A DNA stretch of 64,000 bases from Kiritimatiellaeota bacterium B1221 (GTDB taxonomy: Bacteria; Verrucomicrobiota; Kiritimatiellia; SS1-B-03-39; UBA6053), in contig JARHXX010000003.1 in assembly GCA_029269125.1 (NCBI GenBank), positions 1 to 64,000 on the forward strand, written 5' to 3'. The position numbers were made by a program, and so were the translations under genes. The notes below the pieces were generated by a model. That model saw only the letters and a list, made by a program, of their open reading frames with translations. It searched no databases and was not told the origin of the DNA. Shown here one piece after another: positions 1-9,885 of the stretch (the first letter of the stretch is position 1; each line of letters begins with the position of its first letter).

Positions 1-233
1 ATTGTACGATACGGATTCCGGATGAAACTTCATCACGTAAACCGGGGGGGGGAAGATCGGTTTTACACGGGTTACGATTGAATTGAGGGCTTTACAGGGA
101 ACGGGAACAATATGCCGGTTCCGTTCCGTTATATCGTTTTTTGACGCCTTTATGTTCGGTGAACTGAACTTATATAAATTATGGAAGCGAGGATTCAATC
201 GTCAGAGCCATGATTTCCCTCAAAACTAAAAGC

Positions 234-3200
234 TCAATCAATTGGAGTGAAGGCAATGCTAATCACTTCGTAAGGCTGAAATTTTATTTTGTTTTGGGAT
301 ATTTTCTCGGTTTGCTCAGTGTGATTGAGATTTATGCGTGAGAGTTTCCATCCGGCTTTTGGACGAAGGACCATTATGCCCCGTTGTCCGCCCACTTCGT
401 GGAACCGGAGAACCCATGATTTCTTTTTTCCGGGTTGGATCCAGGCCGGAATCATGGTTTCCCCCCCTTGGATGGATTCAAATAAAGCATCTGTCTTTTT
501 ACCCTGGTAGGATACCGGCGGTGTATATAAAGTATCAGCCATCATTGCAGGTTGTTCTTCCCGCGGAAGGTCCAGCGCGTAGCGCCCGATGGCAAGCCGG
601 ATATTGTGATGGCCCAGGTCGCTGTTCTCAGGCGTATTATCCAAGCGGCTGAGATGAGGAGGCCAGGCAACACTATGGGATTCCATACCCGTGACCCGCG
701 GGCTTCTTACCAAACTGATGCCTATATTTCCTTCACGTACATTGGCACCATATTTGTTTTCGGTAACCACATAGAGGCCTTCCCGTTCGCCATCGTCGAA
801 AACGGAGAGATAACGACTGAACGGGACTTCCCACATGGCTTCAGCGATTTGACTGTTCTGGATTTGCGGGCGCAATACAGATCCGAAGGGAGCCCCAAAT
901 CTTGCATGGGAAGCACTGTATCGGGTCGGAAAATGAAGTTTGAGTAAACAGTTGGGTTCCTGCCAATCGAGATCGATTTTCATTTGTACCGAAGGGCATC
1001 CCGCTTCGAGGAATAGGATTAAAGAGGCATGACTCGCATTACCTATTTTCCGGGATATTTTAAATCCTTTTCTATATTCTCCCTCTTGCCAGGTCTCTAT
1101 TTCCGGCTTTGAGTTACAAATTTTCCCCAAGCTCAACACGTGCCGGTCAATATCCCAGGGTTCAAAATTCGCGGCTTGATCCGGATAGAGAATCAGTTGT
1201 GCCAGCGGAGCGGAAAGGGGGACCTCAACGCCATCCCACTGCAGAGAGTCTATCCAGCCTTTGCTGTTGATACGAAAAGAGCTGCGGTCATTCGAAATTC
1301 GGCGGCCTTTGATTTTTACCGCTTCCGGGGAGGGGATTTCCGCTTCGGCCACCGGAATGCCTTGTGCGGGGGGGAGTTGCAAATATTTATCAATGCCTCC
1401 GGGATCCCGAAACCAAGTTTTCAGGGGGACTGCGTGAGGATTAAACAAACTGGTTTCAGAATTTTTTTCAGTTGAAAGTGTTTCAGCAGCAAGAGTTTCC
1501 TGTTCCTCCGCCAATGCTTTTAGTTCGGGTAGACCTTCCTGATAAACATCCCAAACGGAACTGCCGGGAATATAATCATGGAATTGCGCAAAGACCAATC
1601 GCTTCCATGGATGTTCCACATCGATGGATACCCCGGTGGCAGCCGCAACGGCTTCCCGAACTTGAAGGGCTTTTTCCAAAGCTCTGAACCGGGCTTTTAA
1701 TTCTCCGTGGGTGGTAAAGGTTCCGCGATGGTATTCAAGGTAGCATTCTCCTTGATGCAGCGGATAGCGATCACGTTTTTCGTTTAAGCGGTGAAAGAAT
1801 TCCTCGGGTTGCCCCCATTCCAGGGAAGGCATACCGGGTAAACCATCCAAACGTCTTGCGCGTTCAAGCATGGTTTCGGTGGTGCCGCCTCCACCATCTC
1901 CATATCCTGTAGGCAGCAGAAATTCTTCATGAATATCCGCCTGCATATTTCCATGCATCGGATTTAACACGTCTTTTATGTTCATGTGTGTGACGTAGTT
2001 TGCATCTTGCATCACATGGGCAAGTACTTCAGATCCATCATTACCTCTCCATACAAAGCTGCTATGTGGAAACCGGTTTATGGCATTCCAGGTCATTTTG
2101 GTTGTGAAAAAATATTCGACCCCGTGTTGTTTCATAATTTGGGGCACACAGGCGGCATAGCCAAAAACATCCGGCAACCAAGTAAGGGGAGAGGGAGTCC
2201 CATTTATTTTCTCAAAGGCTTCCTGGCCGAGCGCAAAACTTCGACTCAGTGCTTCACCGCAAGCAATCAGAGTATCTGATTCCACATACATTGCACCTGT
2301 CGCTTGCCAGGCTCCGGACTTTATATGTTTCCTGATTTTGTCATAAAGTCCTGGCTCCCGTTTTTGGACGGCTTCATAACTGGCCGGTTGACTATAAGCG
2401 AAACGGAATTCCGGATAGCGCTCCATCAAGCGGTTCGCGGTCGCAAAGACATTTACGGCTTTAATTTCTCCAATGCGTTCCGGCCAGATCCACACCAGAT
2501 CCACGTGGGCATGGCCGGTGAGCACGCCTTTGGCAAAAGCGGCGTTCACTTTGAATTCGGCATAAGCTTTCGCCAAATGTTTCCGCATGGCGGAGAGCCC
2601 CTTGGTTTCCCAAATATCAACAGCCTCGTCCATCCAGCGAAGCAGTTTTCTGAATGTGGGGGAGTAGGAATTCACCGTGGGTTGAAATCCAGATGGACAA
2701 ATGCTTTCCGGTATCTCAGGGGTTTCACGGGTCCGTTGGTCAAGTGCAAGATCAAATAAACATTTCAAATCGTGATACGCCTGCCAGGCTTCATCATTTC
2801 GATGGCACAGGGAGGCTCTTTTGTATCGTGCCCCCGCAGTCGACATCCCCGTCGCATCCGGATGCCAAATTGCGCTTTGCACACAGGTGGATTGGATCCA
2901 AATTTCTTTAAGTCCCTCAGGGAGTTGGCAGCGGTTATGTGCCGCATTAAAGCCCCAGTAGGGTTCATCGTTTACATAGAGGGTGGCTTCGCCCTGATCC
3001 TCCCAATGCAGCCAATCATTTTCCCCGGTGGGGTGTTCGAATACAATTTTACACCACCGTTGATCAAATAATTTACCCCAGAAACTTTCATTTTTCAAAA
3101 TAGAACGTTTGCGGGTTTTGGCCTCCTGGAGGGAGCATTGGTCTGGCTGAGCGGAGGTGGCTTCGACAGTCAAAGGACTTGTGGATTCCCAGATCAGATT

Positions 3201-3269
3201 GGAAAGACGATTTACTGCCGAGTCGACACGGGGCAGGATCAATTGCGGAAGTTGATTGGGACGTAGCAT
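234..3269 (-). CDS. Alpha-mannosidase, glycoside hydrolase family 38
   Basis: This 1011-residue protein is a retaining alpha-mannosidase that would release alpha-linked mannose from glycans or oligosaccharides. The GH38 core starts near residue 250 with the zinc-binding motif HAHVDLVW (residues 253-260), and the nucleophile is Asp367 in WLPDVFGY, as in the family. About 250 N-terminal residues precede the core, and beta-sandwich-like C-terminal regions follow. No signal peptide is evident, so a cytoplasmic location is likely. The start is supported by AAGGA nine bases upstream. The gene is monocistronic; the next gene upstream on the same strand is about 250 bases away. The family call is secure, but linkage specificity cannot be read from sequence. 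Confidence 0.93.
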   Translation of the reverse strand: MLRPNQLPQLILPRVDSAVNRLSNLIWESTSPLTVEATSAQPDQCSLQEAKTRKRSILKNESFWGKLFDQRWCKIVFEHPTGENDWLHWEDQGEATLYVNDEPYWGFNAAHNRCQLPEGLKEIWIQSTCVQSAIWHPDATGMSTAGARYKRASLCHRNDEAWQAYHDLKCLFDLALDQRTRETPEIPESICPSGFQPTVNSYSPTFRKLLRWMDEAVDIWETKGLSAMRKHLAKAYAEFKVNAAFAKGVLTGHAHVDLVWIWPERIGEIKAVNVFATANRLMERYPEFRFAYSQPASYEAVQKREPGLYDKIRKHIKSGAWQATGAMYVESDTLIACGEALSRSFALGQEAFEKINGTPSPLTWLPDVFGYAACVPQIMKQHGVEYFFTTKMTWNAINRFPHSSFVWRGNDGSEVLAHVMQDANYVTHMNIKDVLNPMHGNMQADIHEEFLLPTGYGDGGGGTTETMLERARRLDGLPGMPSLEWGQPEEFFHRLNEKRDRYPLHQGECYLEYHRGTFTTHGELKARFRALEKALQVREAVAAATGVSIDVEHPWKRLVFAQFHDYIPGSSVWDVYQEGLPELKALAEEQETLAAETLSTEKNSETSLFNPHAVPLKTWFRDPGGIDKYLQLPPAQGIPVAEAEIPSPEAVKIKGRRISNDRSSFRINSKGWIDSLQWDGVEVPLSAPLAQLILYPDQAANFEPWDIDRHVLSLGKICNSKPEIETWQEGEYRKGFKISRKIGNASHASLILFLEAGCPSVQMKIDLDWQEPNCLLKLHFPTRYSASHARFGAPFGSVLRPQIQNSQIAEAMWEVPFSRYLSVFDDGEREGLYVVTENKYGANVREGNIGISLVRSPRVTGMESHSVAWPPHLSRLDNTPENSDLGHHNIRLAIGRYALDLPREEQPAMMADTLYTPPVSYQGKKTDALFESIQGGETMIPAWIQPGKKKSWVLRFHEVGGQRGIMVLRPKAGWKLSRINLNHTEQTEKISQNKIKFQPYEVISIAFTPID

Positions 3270-3523
3270 GAAGGTGTGTCCTTTTAAATATATTCAGAAA
3301 AGTGCTGGAAATGTATGTGTAAATTAGTGCAGCTGAAAAGATTATGAATGTGTCATATTCGGGATCAAACCCGCTCGTGATGGATGCAGGTTTCCGAAAC
3401 GGGGTCTTTTAAGCTGGTTCCCTGTAGAAATAAAGCCATTAAAACAAGATTAAGGGGAGGGAATCCTTAAAAAGCTCAGGATGGGTTTTCAGAATATTAC
3501 GAATGCAGTTGATCGCAAGATCC

Positions 3524-4399
3524 CTAATATTTACCGCCGCCTGCGATACTGGTCTCGATGGGGTGCCATGTTGTTTTTATCTCTTGGGTTTTGAGAATGA
3601 CGTAAGGATCTTCTTGTTTTGAAAGATCAGATTGATGTATCACGATACGTTTCAGATTGTGGGTGGACGCTTGTTTGAGCTCAGCCACCCGGGTGGTTGA
3701 GAGATCAGAGGCTACCAGCGCGTTAATATCCATGTGGGTCGCAAAGACCGGTAATAATTCTTTGCGGTCTCCGGTGAGGATATTGACAACCCCGCCGGGT
3801 AAGTCAGACGTTGCCAAAACTTCTGCAAGCGTAATGGCAGAGAGCGGTTTGCTGTTTGAGGCCAATGTGATGCAGGTATTTCCACCGGCAATAATGGGTA
3901 AGATGGTGCCCAGGAGGCCTGCCAGCGCAGATTGCTCCGGGGCGATGGCTGCAACTACGCCTACCGGTTCGTAAACGGAGAAGTTGAAGTGGGAGGTGGA
4001 TACTGGATTCACGGCTGAAAAAACCTGCTGATATTTATCGCACCACCCTGCGTAGTAAACCGCGAGATCTATGGCATTTTCCACTTCTTTACTTGCGGAA
4101 GCCGCACTGCTTCCCTGGCGTTTCAACTCCGTTTCAAATTGTGCACGCCGGCCCTCGAGCATTTCACCAATGCGATAAAGGATTTGGCTGCGATTGAATG
4201 CGGCGCGAGGTGCCCAGGTGCCTAATGCACTGCGGGCGGCCCGTACAGATTCGCGGAGATCTTTCCGGGAGCTTTGGCAGATATTGCCGAGGGCCTTTCC
4301 ATCTGCACCTTCGGGTGTATAATATCGACCCGATTCACTGCGGGGGAATTTTCCGTTTATATAAAGTTTATAGGTTTTCAAAATTTCCAGTCGGTTCAT
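3524..4399 (-). CDS. Truncated, non-catalytic aldehyde dehydrogenase-like protein (ALDH16 second-domain type)
   Basis: This 291-residue protein aligns with the N-terminal, NAD-binding half of aldehyde dehydrogenases (YINGKF near residue 12; EPVGVVAAIAPEQS near 145; DLPGGVVNILTG near 200). It stops before the region that would carry the catalytic cysteine, and the usual PWNFP is replaced by PEQSA. The reading frame is intact, so this is not simple decay. It is the third gene of deoC-ALDH-ALDH-like, 20 bases downstream of the catalytic enzyme. In the ALDH16 family a catalytic domain is fused to an inactive ALDH-like domain. I infer that this gene is the unfused second domain, probably a structural or oligomerisation partner. 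Direct catalysis is unlikely. Confidence 0.85.
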   Translation of the reverse strand: MNRLEILKTYKLYINGKFPRSESGRYYTPEGADGKALGNICQSSRKDLRESVRAARSALGTWAPRAAFNRSQILYRIGEMLEGRRAQFETELKRQGSSAASASKEVENAIDLAVYYAGWCDKYQQVFSAVNPVSTSHFNFSVYEPVGVVAAIAPEQSALAGLLGTILPIIAGGNTCITLASNSKPLSAITLAEVLATSDLPGGVVNILTGDRKELLPVFATHMDINALVASDLSTTRVAELKQASTHNLKRIVIHQSDLSKQEDPYVILKTQEIKTTWHPIETSIAGGGKY

Positions 4400-4419
4400 G
4401 TTAACACCTTTTCATATGG

Positions 4420-5865
4420 TTACATTTCCAGATATGCCGCAAGTCCATGCAGGCCGCCTTCGCGACCGAAGCCACTTTCTTTAAAGCCACCAAAAGGGGA
4501 TGCGGGATCGAATTGGTTAAAGGTATTTCCCCAAACCACACCTGCGTCAAGCTGAGTGGTGAGCTGAAAGAGGCGAGCACCTTTGTCACACCAAACCCCA
4601 GCACTTAATCCGTAGGGAGTGTTATTCGCTTTGGAAATGACTTCAGGCACAGTGCGGAAGCTCTGTGCAGCCAGTACGGGTCCGAAAATTTCCTCCTGGG
4701 CGATGACGGATGATTGGGTCACATGGGTAAAGAGGGTGGGTGGGCACCAGTTTCCTGCGGAGGGCAGTTTGCATGTGGGTTGATACATGTCGCCCCCTTG
4801 CTCTTGTCCCAATTGAATATATTTTTGAATGGTCTTCAGCTGTTCTTTGGAGTTGATGGCTCCAATATCCGTATTTTTATCCAGGGGGTCGCCTACCACC
4901 AATGTGCGCATTCGGCTTTTCAGTTTCCAAATCACTTCTTCATAAACAGATTCCTGAATAAACAGGCGGGACCCGGCGCAACAGACATGGCCCTGATTGA
5001 AATAAATACCGTTGACGATGCCTTCGACGGCTTGATCGATGGCCGCGTCTTCGAGAATAATATTGGCGGCTTTTCCTCCCAGTTCGAGAGTCACGCGCTT
5101 ATCAGTGTTGGCAATGGTTTGCTGGATAAATTTTCCCACGCTGGTGGATCCGGTAAACGCAACTTTATTTACATCTGGATGATTTACGATGGCGGCCCCG
5201 GTGGTGCCGGCCCCGGTAACAATATTGACCACACCTTCCGGTAGACCTGAATCGGCAATGATTTCCGCTAGTTTCAGAGCGGTGAGCGGGGTGGTTTCTG
5301 CAGGTTTCAATACCACGGTATTTCCGGTAGCCAGTGCTGGCGCAATTTTCCAGGCCGCCATGAGCAGGGGGAAGTTCCAGGGAATGATTTGTCCGGCCAC
5401 CCCCAATGCGGAGGGATTTCGATTGGGGAACGCGTACTCCAGTTTATCCGCCCATCCCGCGGTGTAGAAGAAATGGTTGGCGGCGAGAGGAACATCGATG
5501 TCGCGTGATTCCCGGATCGGCTTGCCGCCGTCGAGGGTTTCAATAATCGAAAATTCTCTCGCCCGCTCCTGCATCAGTCTGGCGATACGGTAAATATACT
5601 TTCCTCGTTCCCGTCCACTCATTTTTCCCCATAGACCTTCGTAAGCTGCCCGGGCGGCTTTCACTGCCGCATCCACATCTGCATCGTTCCCATCAGCAAC
5701 TTCTGAAAGTTTTCTTCCGGTTGCAGGATTTATTGTGCGAAATGTTTTTCCCGATTGGGACGGGGTCCATTTTCCATTGATGAAGTGATCGTAACGCTTG
5801 GCAATTTTAGCGATTTTTGCCGCCTCCGGTGCGGGAGCGTATTCCCAGTTGGTATTCTTTTTCAT
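4420..5865 (-). CDS. NAD(P)-dependent aldehyde dehydrogenase (ALDH16-like catalytic subunit)
   Basis: This 481-residue full-length aldehyde dehydrogenase would oxidise an aldehyde to its acid with NAD(P)+. The cofactor-domain motif PWNFP is at residues 162-166, the general base is Glu261 in ELGGK, and the nucleophile is Cys295 in GHVCCAGSR. The double-Cys CCAGSRL context is the form I associate with ALDH16 and related bacterial enzymes. It starts 17 bases after deoC and is followed 20 bases later by a catalytically dead ALDH-like gene, so the three are probably one transcript. A reasonable substrate is the acetaldehyde or another aldehyde made by DeoC, but this is inferred from context only. 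Confidence 0.93.
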   Translation of the reverse strand: MKKNTNWEYAPAPEAAKIAKIAKRYDHFINGKWTPSQSGKTFRTINPATGRKLSEVADGNDADVDAAVKAARAAYEGLWGKMSGRERGKYIYRIARLMQERAREFSIIETLDGGKPIRESRDIDVPLAANHFFYTAGWADKLEYAFPNRNPSALGVAGQIIPWNFPLLMAAWKIAPALATGNTVVLKPAETTPLTALKLAEIIADSGLPEGVVNIVTGAGTTGAAIVNHPDVNKVAFTGSTSVGKFIQQTIANTDKRVTLELGGKAANIILEDAAIDQAVEGIVNGIYFNQGHVCCAGSRLFIQESVYEEVIWKLKSRMRTLVVGDPLDKNTDIGAINSKEQLKTIQKYIQLGQEQGGDMYQPTCKLPSAGNWCPPTLFTHVTQSSVIAQEEIFGPVLAAQSFRTVPEVISKANNTPYGLSAGVWCDKGARLFQLTTQLDAGVVWGNTFNQFDPASPFGGFKESGFGREGGLHGLAAYLEM

Positions 5866-5882
5866 GTTATTCTTGGGGGGGA

Positions 5883-6806
5883 TTAGTCTTGGGAAAAGTA
5901 GCAGGGGCTCTGGTAAGCGCCACCGGATTCAATTTTTGCAATTTGCATTAAAACATCGTTTGCGAGACTGCTTGCCCCAAAACGAAACCATTCATTACTC
6001 AGCCATTCCGGACCGAGGGTTTCCTTCACCATTACCAGATAATGAAGTGCCAATTTAGATTTGGAGATACCTCCTGCAGGTTTCATCCCGACCATATTTC
6101 CACTTTTGAAGTGGTAATCGCGGATCGCCAATAACATCACCAACGTGACAGGAATCGTGGCGGCTGAAGAAATCTTGCCTGTGGATGTTTTAATAAAATC
6201 CGCTCCGGCATGTATGGCAATATCGCTCGCTCGACGCACATTATCGAGGGTGGCAAGCTCTCCGGTTTCTAAAATCACTTTTAAACGAGCTTTGCCACAG
6301 GCTTCTTTGATTGCCGCAATTTCATCGAATACATAGTCATAATCACCGGAAAGAAAACGTCCCCGGGAAATAACCATATCCACTTCGTCGGCACCATCGC
6401 CGACTGCACGTTTGGTTTCTTCCCGTTTGCCTTCTAGGGTGAGATGCCCTGAAGGAAACCCGGTAGCCACCGAGGCGATTTTGATGGGACTCCTGTTTCC
6501 CAACGCTTTGCGTGCAACCTTAACAAACGGTGGATACACACAAACCGCGGCCGTGTGGGGAAGTCCGGGAATCGCGTCGTGTAGATGTCCGGCTTTATAA
6601 CAAAGTTGCTGTACTTTCCGCGGGGTGTCGGCACCTTCAAGAGTGGTGAGATCAATCATGTTGAGAACCATGTTGAGTCCTTCACGTTTGGTGGAGGTCT
6701 TGATACTCCGAGTGGTAAAGCGTGCTGCGCGTTCCGCGATGCCTACTTGGTCGACGGGTGGAGACTGCGCGTAATCGTATCGGAAGGTTGTTGATGATTT
6801 GGCCAT
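5883..6806 (-). CDS. deoC: Deoxyribose-phosphate aldolase
   Basis: DeoC is a class I aldolase that splits 2-deoxyribose 5-phosphate into glyceraldehyde 3-phosphate and acetaldehyde in deoxynucleoside catabolism. The Schiff-base lysine is Lys206 in FIKTSTGK; the supporting catalytic residues are Asp143 in EVDMVI and Lys242 in GMKPAGGI. At 307 residues it belongs to the longer DeoC type, whose N-terminal extension contains ERAARFTTRSIK and DLTTLEGADT; this fixes the start near the annotated Met. It leads an operon with two aldehyde dehydrogenase-family genes, an order also seen in actinobacteria. The acetaldehyde could pass to the neighbouring dehydrogenase. Confidence 0.95.
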   Translation of the reverse strand: MAKSSTTFRYDYAQSPPVDQVGIAERAARFTTRSIKTSTKREGLNMVLNMIDLTTLEGADTPRKVQQLCYKAGHLHDAIPGLPHTAAVCVYPPFVKVARKALGNRSPIKIASVATGFPSGHLTLEGKREETKRAVGDGADEVDMVISRGRFLSGDYDYVFDEIAAIKEACGKARLKVILETGELATLDNVRRASDIAIHAGADFIKTSTGKISSAATIPVTLVMLLAIRDYHFKSGNMVGMKPAGGISKSKLALHYLVMVKETLGPEWLSNEWFRFGASSLANDVLMQIAKIESGGAYQSPCYFSQD

Positions 6807-6954
6807 AAGAGATTCTGTAATGATCAGTAGAAAAAATCGAGGTTTTATTTCTACTCTAATTAGATATTAATGAAATGGGAAAATGAAGCGGAATCCTGTT
6901 CCTGAAAACTGAAATCCGTGAAAATGGTATGGAAATGCTTTCAGAATATAATGA

Positions 6955-7203
6955 GAAGGGAAAGGGGATGCGGGCAATGAGTGGTTTAACACAGTCCTCC
7001 AATACATGGGATTGCATTGTGAAAACGCAAAGGGGGACTCATTTACCATTCCATTACTGCCCTTTGCATCTTCAGAAAATGCTGTCGAAACCTGGAGGCC
7101 GCGTCTTGAATTTACGGTAAACCCGGAACCCAGCTCGCTTGCACTGGCACTGGTGAGTATATCTGGTCTTCTGATGACGGCTCGAAAGCGTCACTGGGTA
7201 TAG
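6955..7203 (+). pseudogene. C-terminal remnant of a PEP-CTERM exported protein
   Basis: The open frame ends in a typical PEP-CTERM exosortase sorting signal: VNPEPSS, a hydrophobic stretch (LALALVSISGLLM) and a basic tail (ARKRH), followed directly by the stop. Before it comes FASSENAVETWRPRLEF, which resembles the end of a beta-sandwich (DNRLRE-like) domain of secreted proteins. The frame is closed by a TGA at 6952 and I can follow no longer coding sequence upstream, so the beginning of the gene appears lost. A very small intact gene starting at the ATG at 7006 is possible but would have no signal peptide. It indicates that this lineage has or had an exosortase system. Confidence 0.6.
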
Positions 7204-7264
7204 TGAAATAATCTCTGCTTTTCTTGAACCGTTTATGCAGAAAATCTAGTTATTGTGGTTTTGT

Positions 7265-8122
7265 TTACGAATGACCTGGGGTCGCGCGAGGTCCGAAAAC
7301 GATCATCATTGCGCCGCCACTTATGAACATAATCAGACTGTACACGACGGCTGGAATCGCAATGCGTGGGCTCTCTAACATGCCCAGGGAAATGGCCAGG
7401 GCCAAGGTCCCGTTTTGAATGCCGGTTTCAATGGCAAGAGTGATGCGTTGCCGTTGTCCGAGGCCTATAAGCGTGGCCAAAGCAAAGCCGATGGACATGG
7501 TCACCACATTCAAGCTGAAAGCGACTGGGCCGGCAATGCTGAATTGGTGTAAGAGGTCCTGCTCCTGTATCACGGCGATGACGACGATAATAGCCAGAAA
7601 GGCCAGGGACATGATATTTACAGGTTTGCCTAATTTTCGGGTGATTACGGGGAACTTTTTATGCAGTATCATCCCTATGCAGACCGGAAGGACTGAAACA
7701 ATTAGCAATTGAATCAGAGTTTTGGCAAAGGGAAGGGTGATGGTGCTGTCCGTTTCTAAAAAATATCCGAGGGAGGCTCCAATGATTAAGGGGATGGTAA
7801 AGGGGGTGATCAGACTGGAAAAAGCGGTAAGCGTAACGGAGAGGGCGGTATCTCCTTTACTTAAATGTGAAATCATATTCGAGGTGGCTCCTCCTGGACA
7901 GGACGCAACGACCATGAGCCCTACGGCAAGTTCACCTTGCAGGCCAAACAGGACACACAGCATAAAAGCAATTACGGGGAGAAGCAGAAGTTGTAAAACC
8001 AAACCCAGAATGCTGGCCTTGGGTTTGCGAATCACCCGTTTAAAATCTGCGGGGGTCAGGGACATGCCCATTCCGATCATGATCAGTATAAGGGCGAGGG
8101 GAAGGGCAACGGTTTTAAGCAT
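7265..8122 (-). CDS. Bile acid:sodium symporter (BASS) family membrane transporter
   Basis: This 285-residue protein is almost entirely hydrophobic, with about nine or ten predicted membrane segments. It carries the BASS family signature: the discontinuous-helix region CPGGATSNMISHLSKGD near residues 74-91, followed by ALSVTLTAFSSL. Members are Na+-coupled transporters of organic anions such as bile acids, pyruvate or pantothenate; the substrate here is unknown. The start is not well marked, because no purine-rich site precedes the ATG; Met16 or Met18 would remove part of the first helix. The gene stands alone, with pseudogenes on either side. Confidence 0.88.
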   Translation of the reverse strand: MLKTVALPLALILIMIGMGMSLTPADFKRVIRKPKASILGLVLQLLLLPVIAFMLCVLFGLQGELAVGLMVVASCPGGATSNMISHLSKGDTALSVTLTAFSSLITPFTIPLIIGASLGYFLETDSTITLPFAKTLIQLLIVSVLPVCIGMILHKKFPVITRKLGKPVNIMSLAFLAIIVVIAVIQEQDLLHQFSIAGPVAFSLNVVTMSIGFALATLIGLGQRQRITLAIETGIQNGTLALAISLGMLESPRIAIPAVVYSLIMFISGGAMMIVFGPRATPGHS

Positions 8123-8344
8123 AGGAAGGGTCTTAGACTTTCGATGCGGATATTGTCAACCTCGATACATGTCTCATGATTTTTTTCGTGGAGCCTATAC
8201 CTTGTGGGCTATCCGGTTTGAACGTATTTTCCGGTCGCTTAAAAGGATAAAAAATGCATGTTGTCCAGACCCATTGAAGTTGTTGTTCAGGGCACGGGAT
8301 TCAGTGAAGTCTGTGATTCGAAAGTTCATATTGTTGAAACAAGG

Positions 8345-9581
8345 TTTCAGAGAAAGGGAGCATGTGCGTGGCCTCCGAACCATGTACCATATGCTGCATG
8401 AAGATAAGGACGAGCCCAATCTTTTGAAGGCTTAAGGGATGAGGGTTAATATGTGTGGTGGGGAGGAAAAAATGACTTTTTGCCTAAAGATGCAGGGGAA
8501 GGGAGTTCCTCTGCATCTGCGTTTCCAAGCTACGGAAGAAGATGATAAGCGTTGGGGACTCACGCCGCGGGAAGGTTCATATTCAGGGAATTACGCTTGG
8601 AGGGGGGATCAGGGAGGAAAAATGTTTTTTAGTTTTCGGAAAGGTACATTAGATAAAGGGGATGAGGATGTTTATGCAGACAACGACTGGCCCCATCTCA
8701 TGGAGGCTTTGGATTTTATTCAGAACGATGAAGGGGATCAGACGCTGTGTATTTACTTGCCCCTGGGATCTCCGCATCCTCCTTACGGGGTGGAAGAACC
8801 CTGGTACAGTTTGATCGACCGCGATAAAGTGCCACCACGAATTCCGGCACCGGATCATTGGGAGAATTTTCCGAAAATTTTAGCGGGAATCTCTAAGAAT
8901 CTGAATCTTCAGTTCTTAACTGAGGAAACCTGGTCCGAACTTCGCGGGACGTATTATGGAAGTTGTGCACGTCTGGATCATCAGTTTGGAATGCTGGTGG
9001 AAGCGCTGAAGCAAAAAGATATTTATGAAGAGTCTGCGATCTTTATGTTCTCGGATCATGGTGACTTTACCGGGGATTATGGTTTGGTGGAAAAGGCATC
9101 AAAAACCATGCAGGATTGTCTGACAAGGGTGCCTTTGTATTCAAACCCCCGTTGAATGTTCCGGTACAAGCTGGGAACCGTGACGCCTTGGTGGAACTGG
9201 TGGATTTTTCCGCTACGGTGTATGACCTTTCACCAATGCAACCGGGTTATGATTCATTTGGACAAAGCCTGTTGCCTCTGGTTGCCGGTGAAACGAAAGA
9301 ACATCGGGATGCGGTGTTTTGTGAGGGTGGGTGTCGGCCCCTGGAATTTTATGCGATCGATCGGGGGAGGGATAGTGATTTGCCTGCCGATCCGCAGGGA
9401 CTTTTGTTCACTTTAAAGCCGTGATGTGCAGGACCCGAACCCATAAGTATGTCCGGCGGTTGGGGAACCGGATGAATTGTATGATTTAGAAAAAGATCCC
9501 GGCGAATGCACAAATCTGATTCGGGACCCTGAATATCTCTCAGTTCTTGCCGATCTTCGGGAGCGGCTGTGTCACTGGTAG
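8345..9581 (+). pseudogene. Sulfatase pseudogene with multiple frameshifts
   Basis: Sulfatase-like protein sequence can be followed only by switching frame at least five times. In order: GLRTMYHMLHED and DEPNLLKA near 8360-8430; then LRDEG, an in-frame TAA at 8447, and YVWWGGKNDFL; then a long piece from about 8560 with NDWPHLMEALDFI, LGSPHPPYG and the metal-site motif FSDHGDFTGDYGL near 9050; then a frame change near 9115 (VELVDFSATVYDL); another near 9405 (CRTRTHKYVRRLG); and a last at about 9465 (ELYDLEKDPGECTNL), ending at the TAG at 9579. The N-terminal block with the CxPSR formylglycine site is not recognisable upstream. It should not make active enzyme. It was probably an arylsulfatase for sulfated polysaccharides. 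Confidence 0.85.
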
Positions 9582-9663
9582 ATGGATACTTGTGATGTGG
9601 TGCCCCAAGATAAAGATTTGCGTTAGTGATTGAATAATTCTTAAAACCTGACATTTTACAACG

Positions 9664-9861
9664 ATGAAATCTGAAACAACCCCACACAGGAATTCCCAAG
9701 CGTATCGATCCGATACAGTGTGTGAACGTTGCGGGAGACTTGGCGCTTTCGAGATGGGGGAACGTTCCCTTTGCGAAACCTGTTATTTTGAATGCAATTC
9801 CTGCTGCGGAGAATTCGGGTCGGATGACCGTTCGGAACCATGGTCTCCGGACACTGATTAA
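9664..9861 (+). CDS. Small Cys-rich hypothetical protein
   Basis: This 65-residue protein has cysteines arranged as CxxC (residues 20-23), CxxC (36-39) and a further C-CC group, with acidic residues between (MGERSLCETCYFEC, then SCCGEFGSDD). The pattern suggests a small zinc ribbon. I recognise no characterised family, although short conserved proteins of this look occur in Verrucomicrobiota. No strong ribosome site precedes the ATG. It lies between a dead sulfatase and the convergent Bat operon. The function is unknown; the call rests on the Cys spacing and intact frame. Confidence 0.55.
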   Translation: MKSETTPHRNSQAYRSDTVCERCGRLGAFEMGERSLCETCYFECNSCCGEFGSDDRSEPWSPDTD

Positions 9862-9885
9862 GTGATCGTTTTTACCTGAAAGATC

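Noticed and set aside
1-233. Possible gene end or regulatory element at the left edge
   Set aside because: Only a G-run near 44-52 and AT-rich patches are seen; no ORF or motif could be supported.
3270-3523. Possible small gene between the ALDH-like gene and the mannosidase gene
   Set aside because: No open frame with a start and family likeness; the stretch probably holds only the mannosidase promoter.
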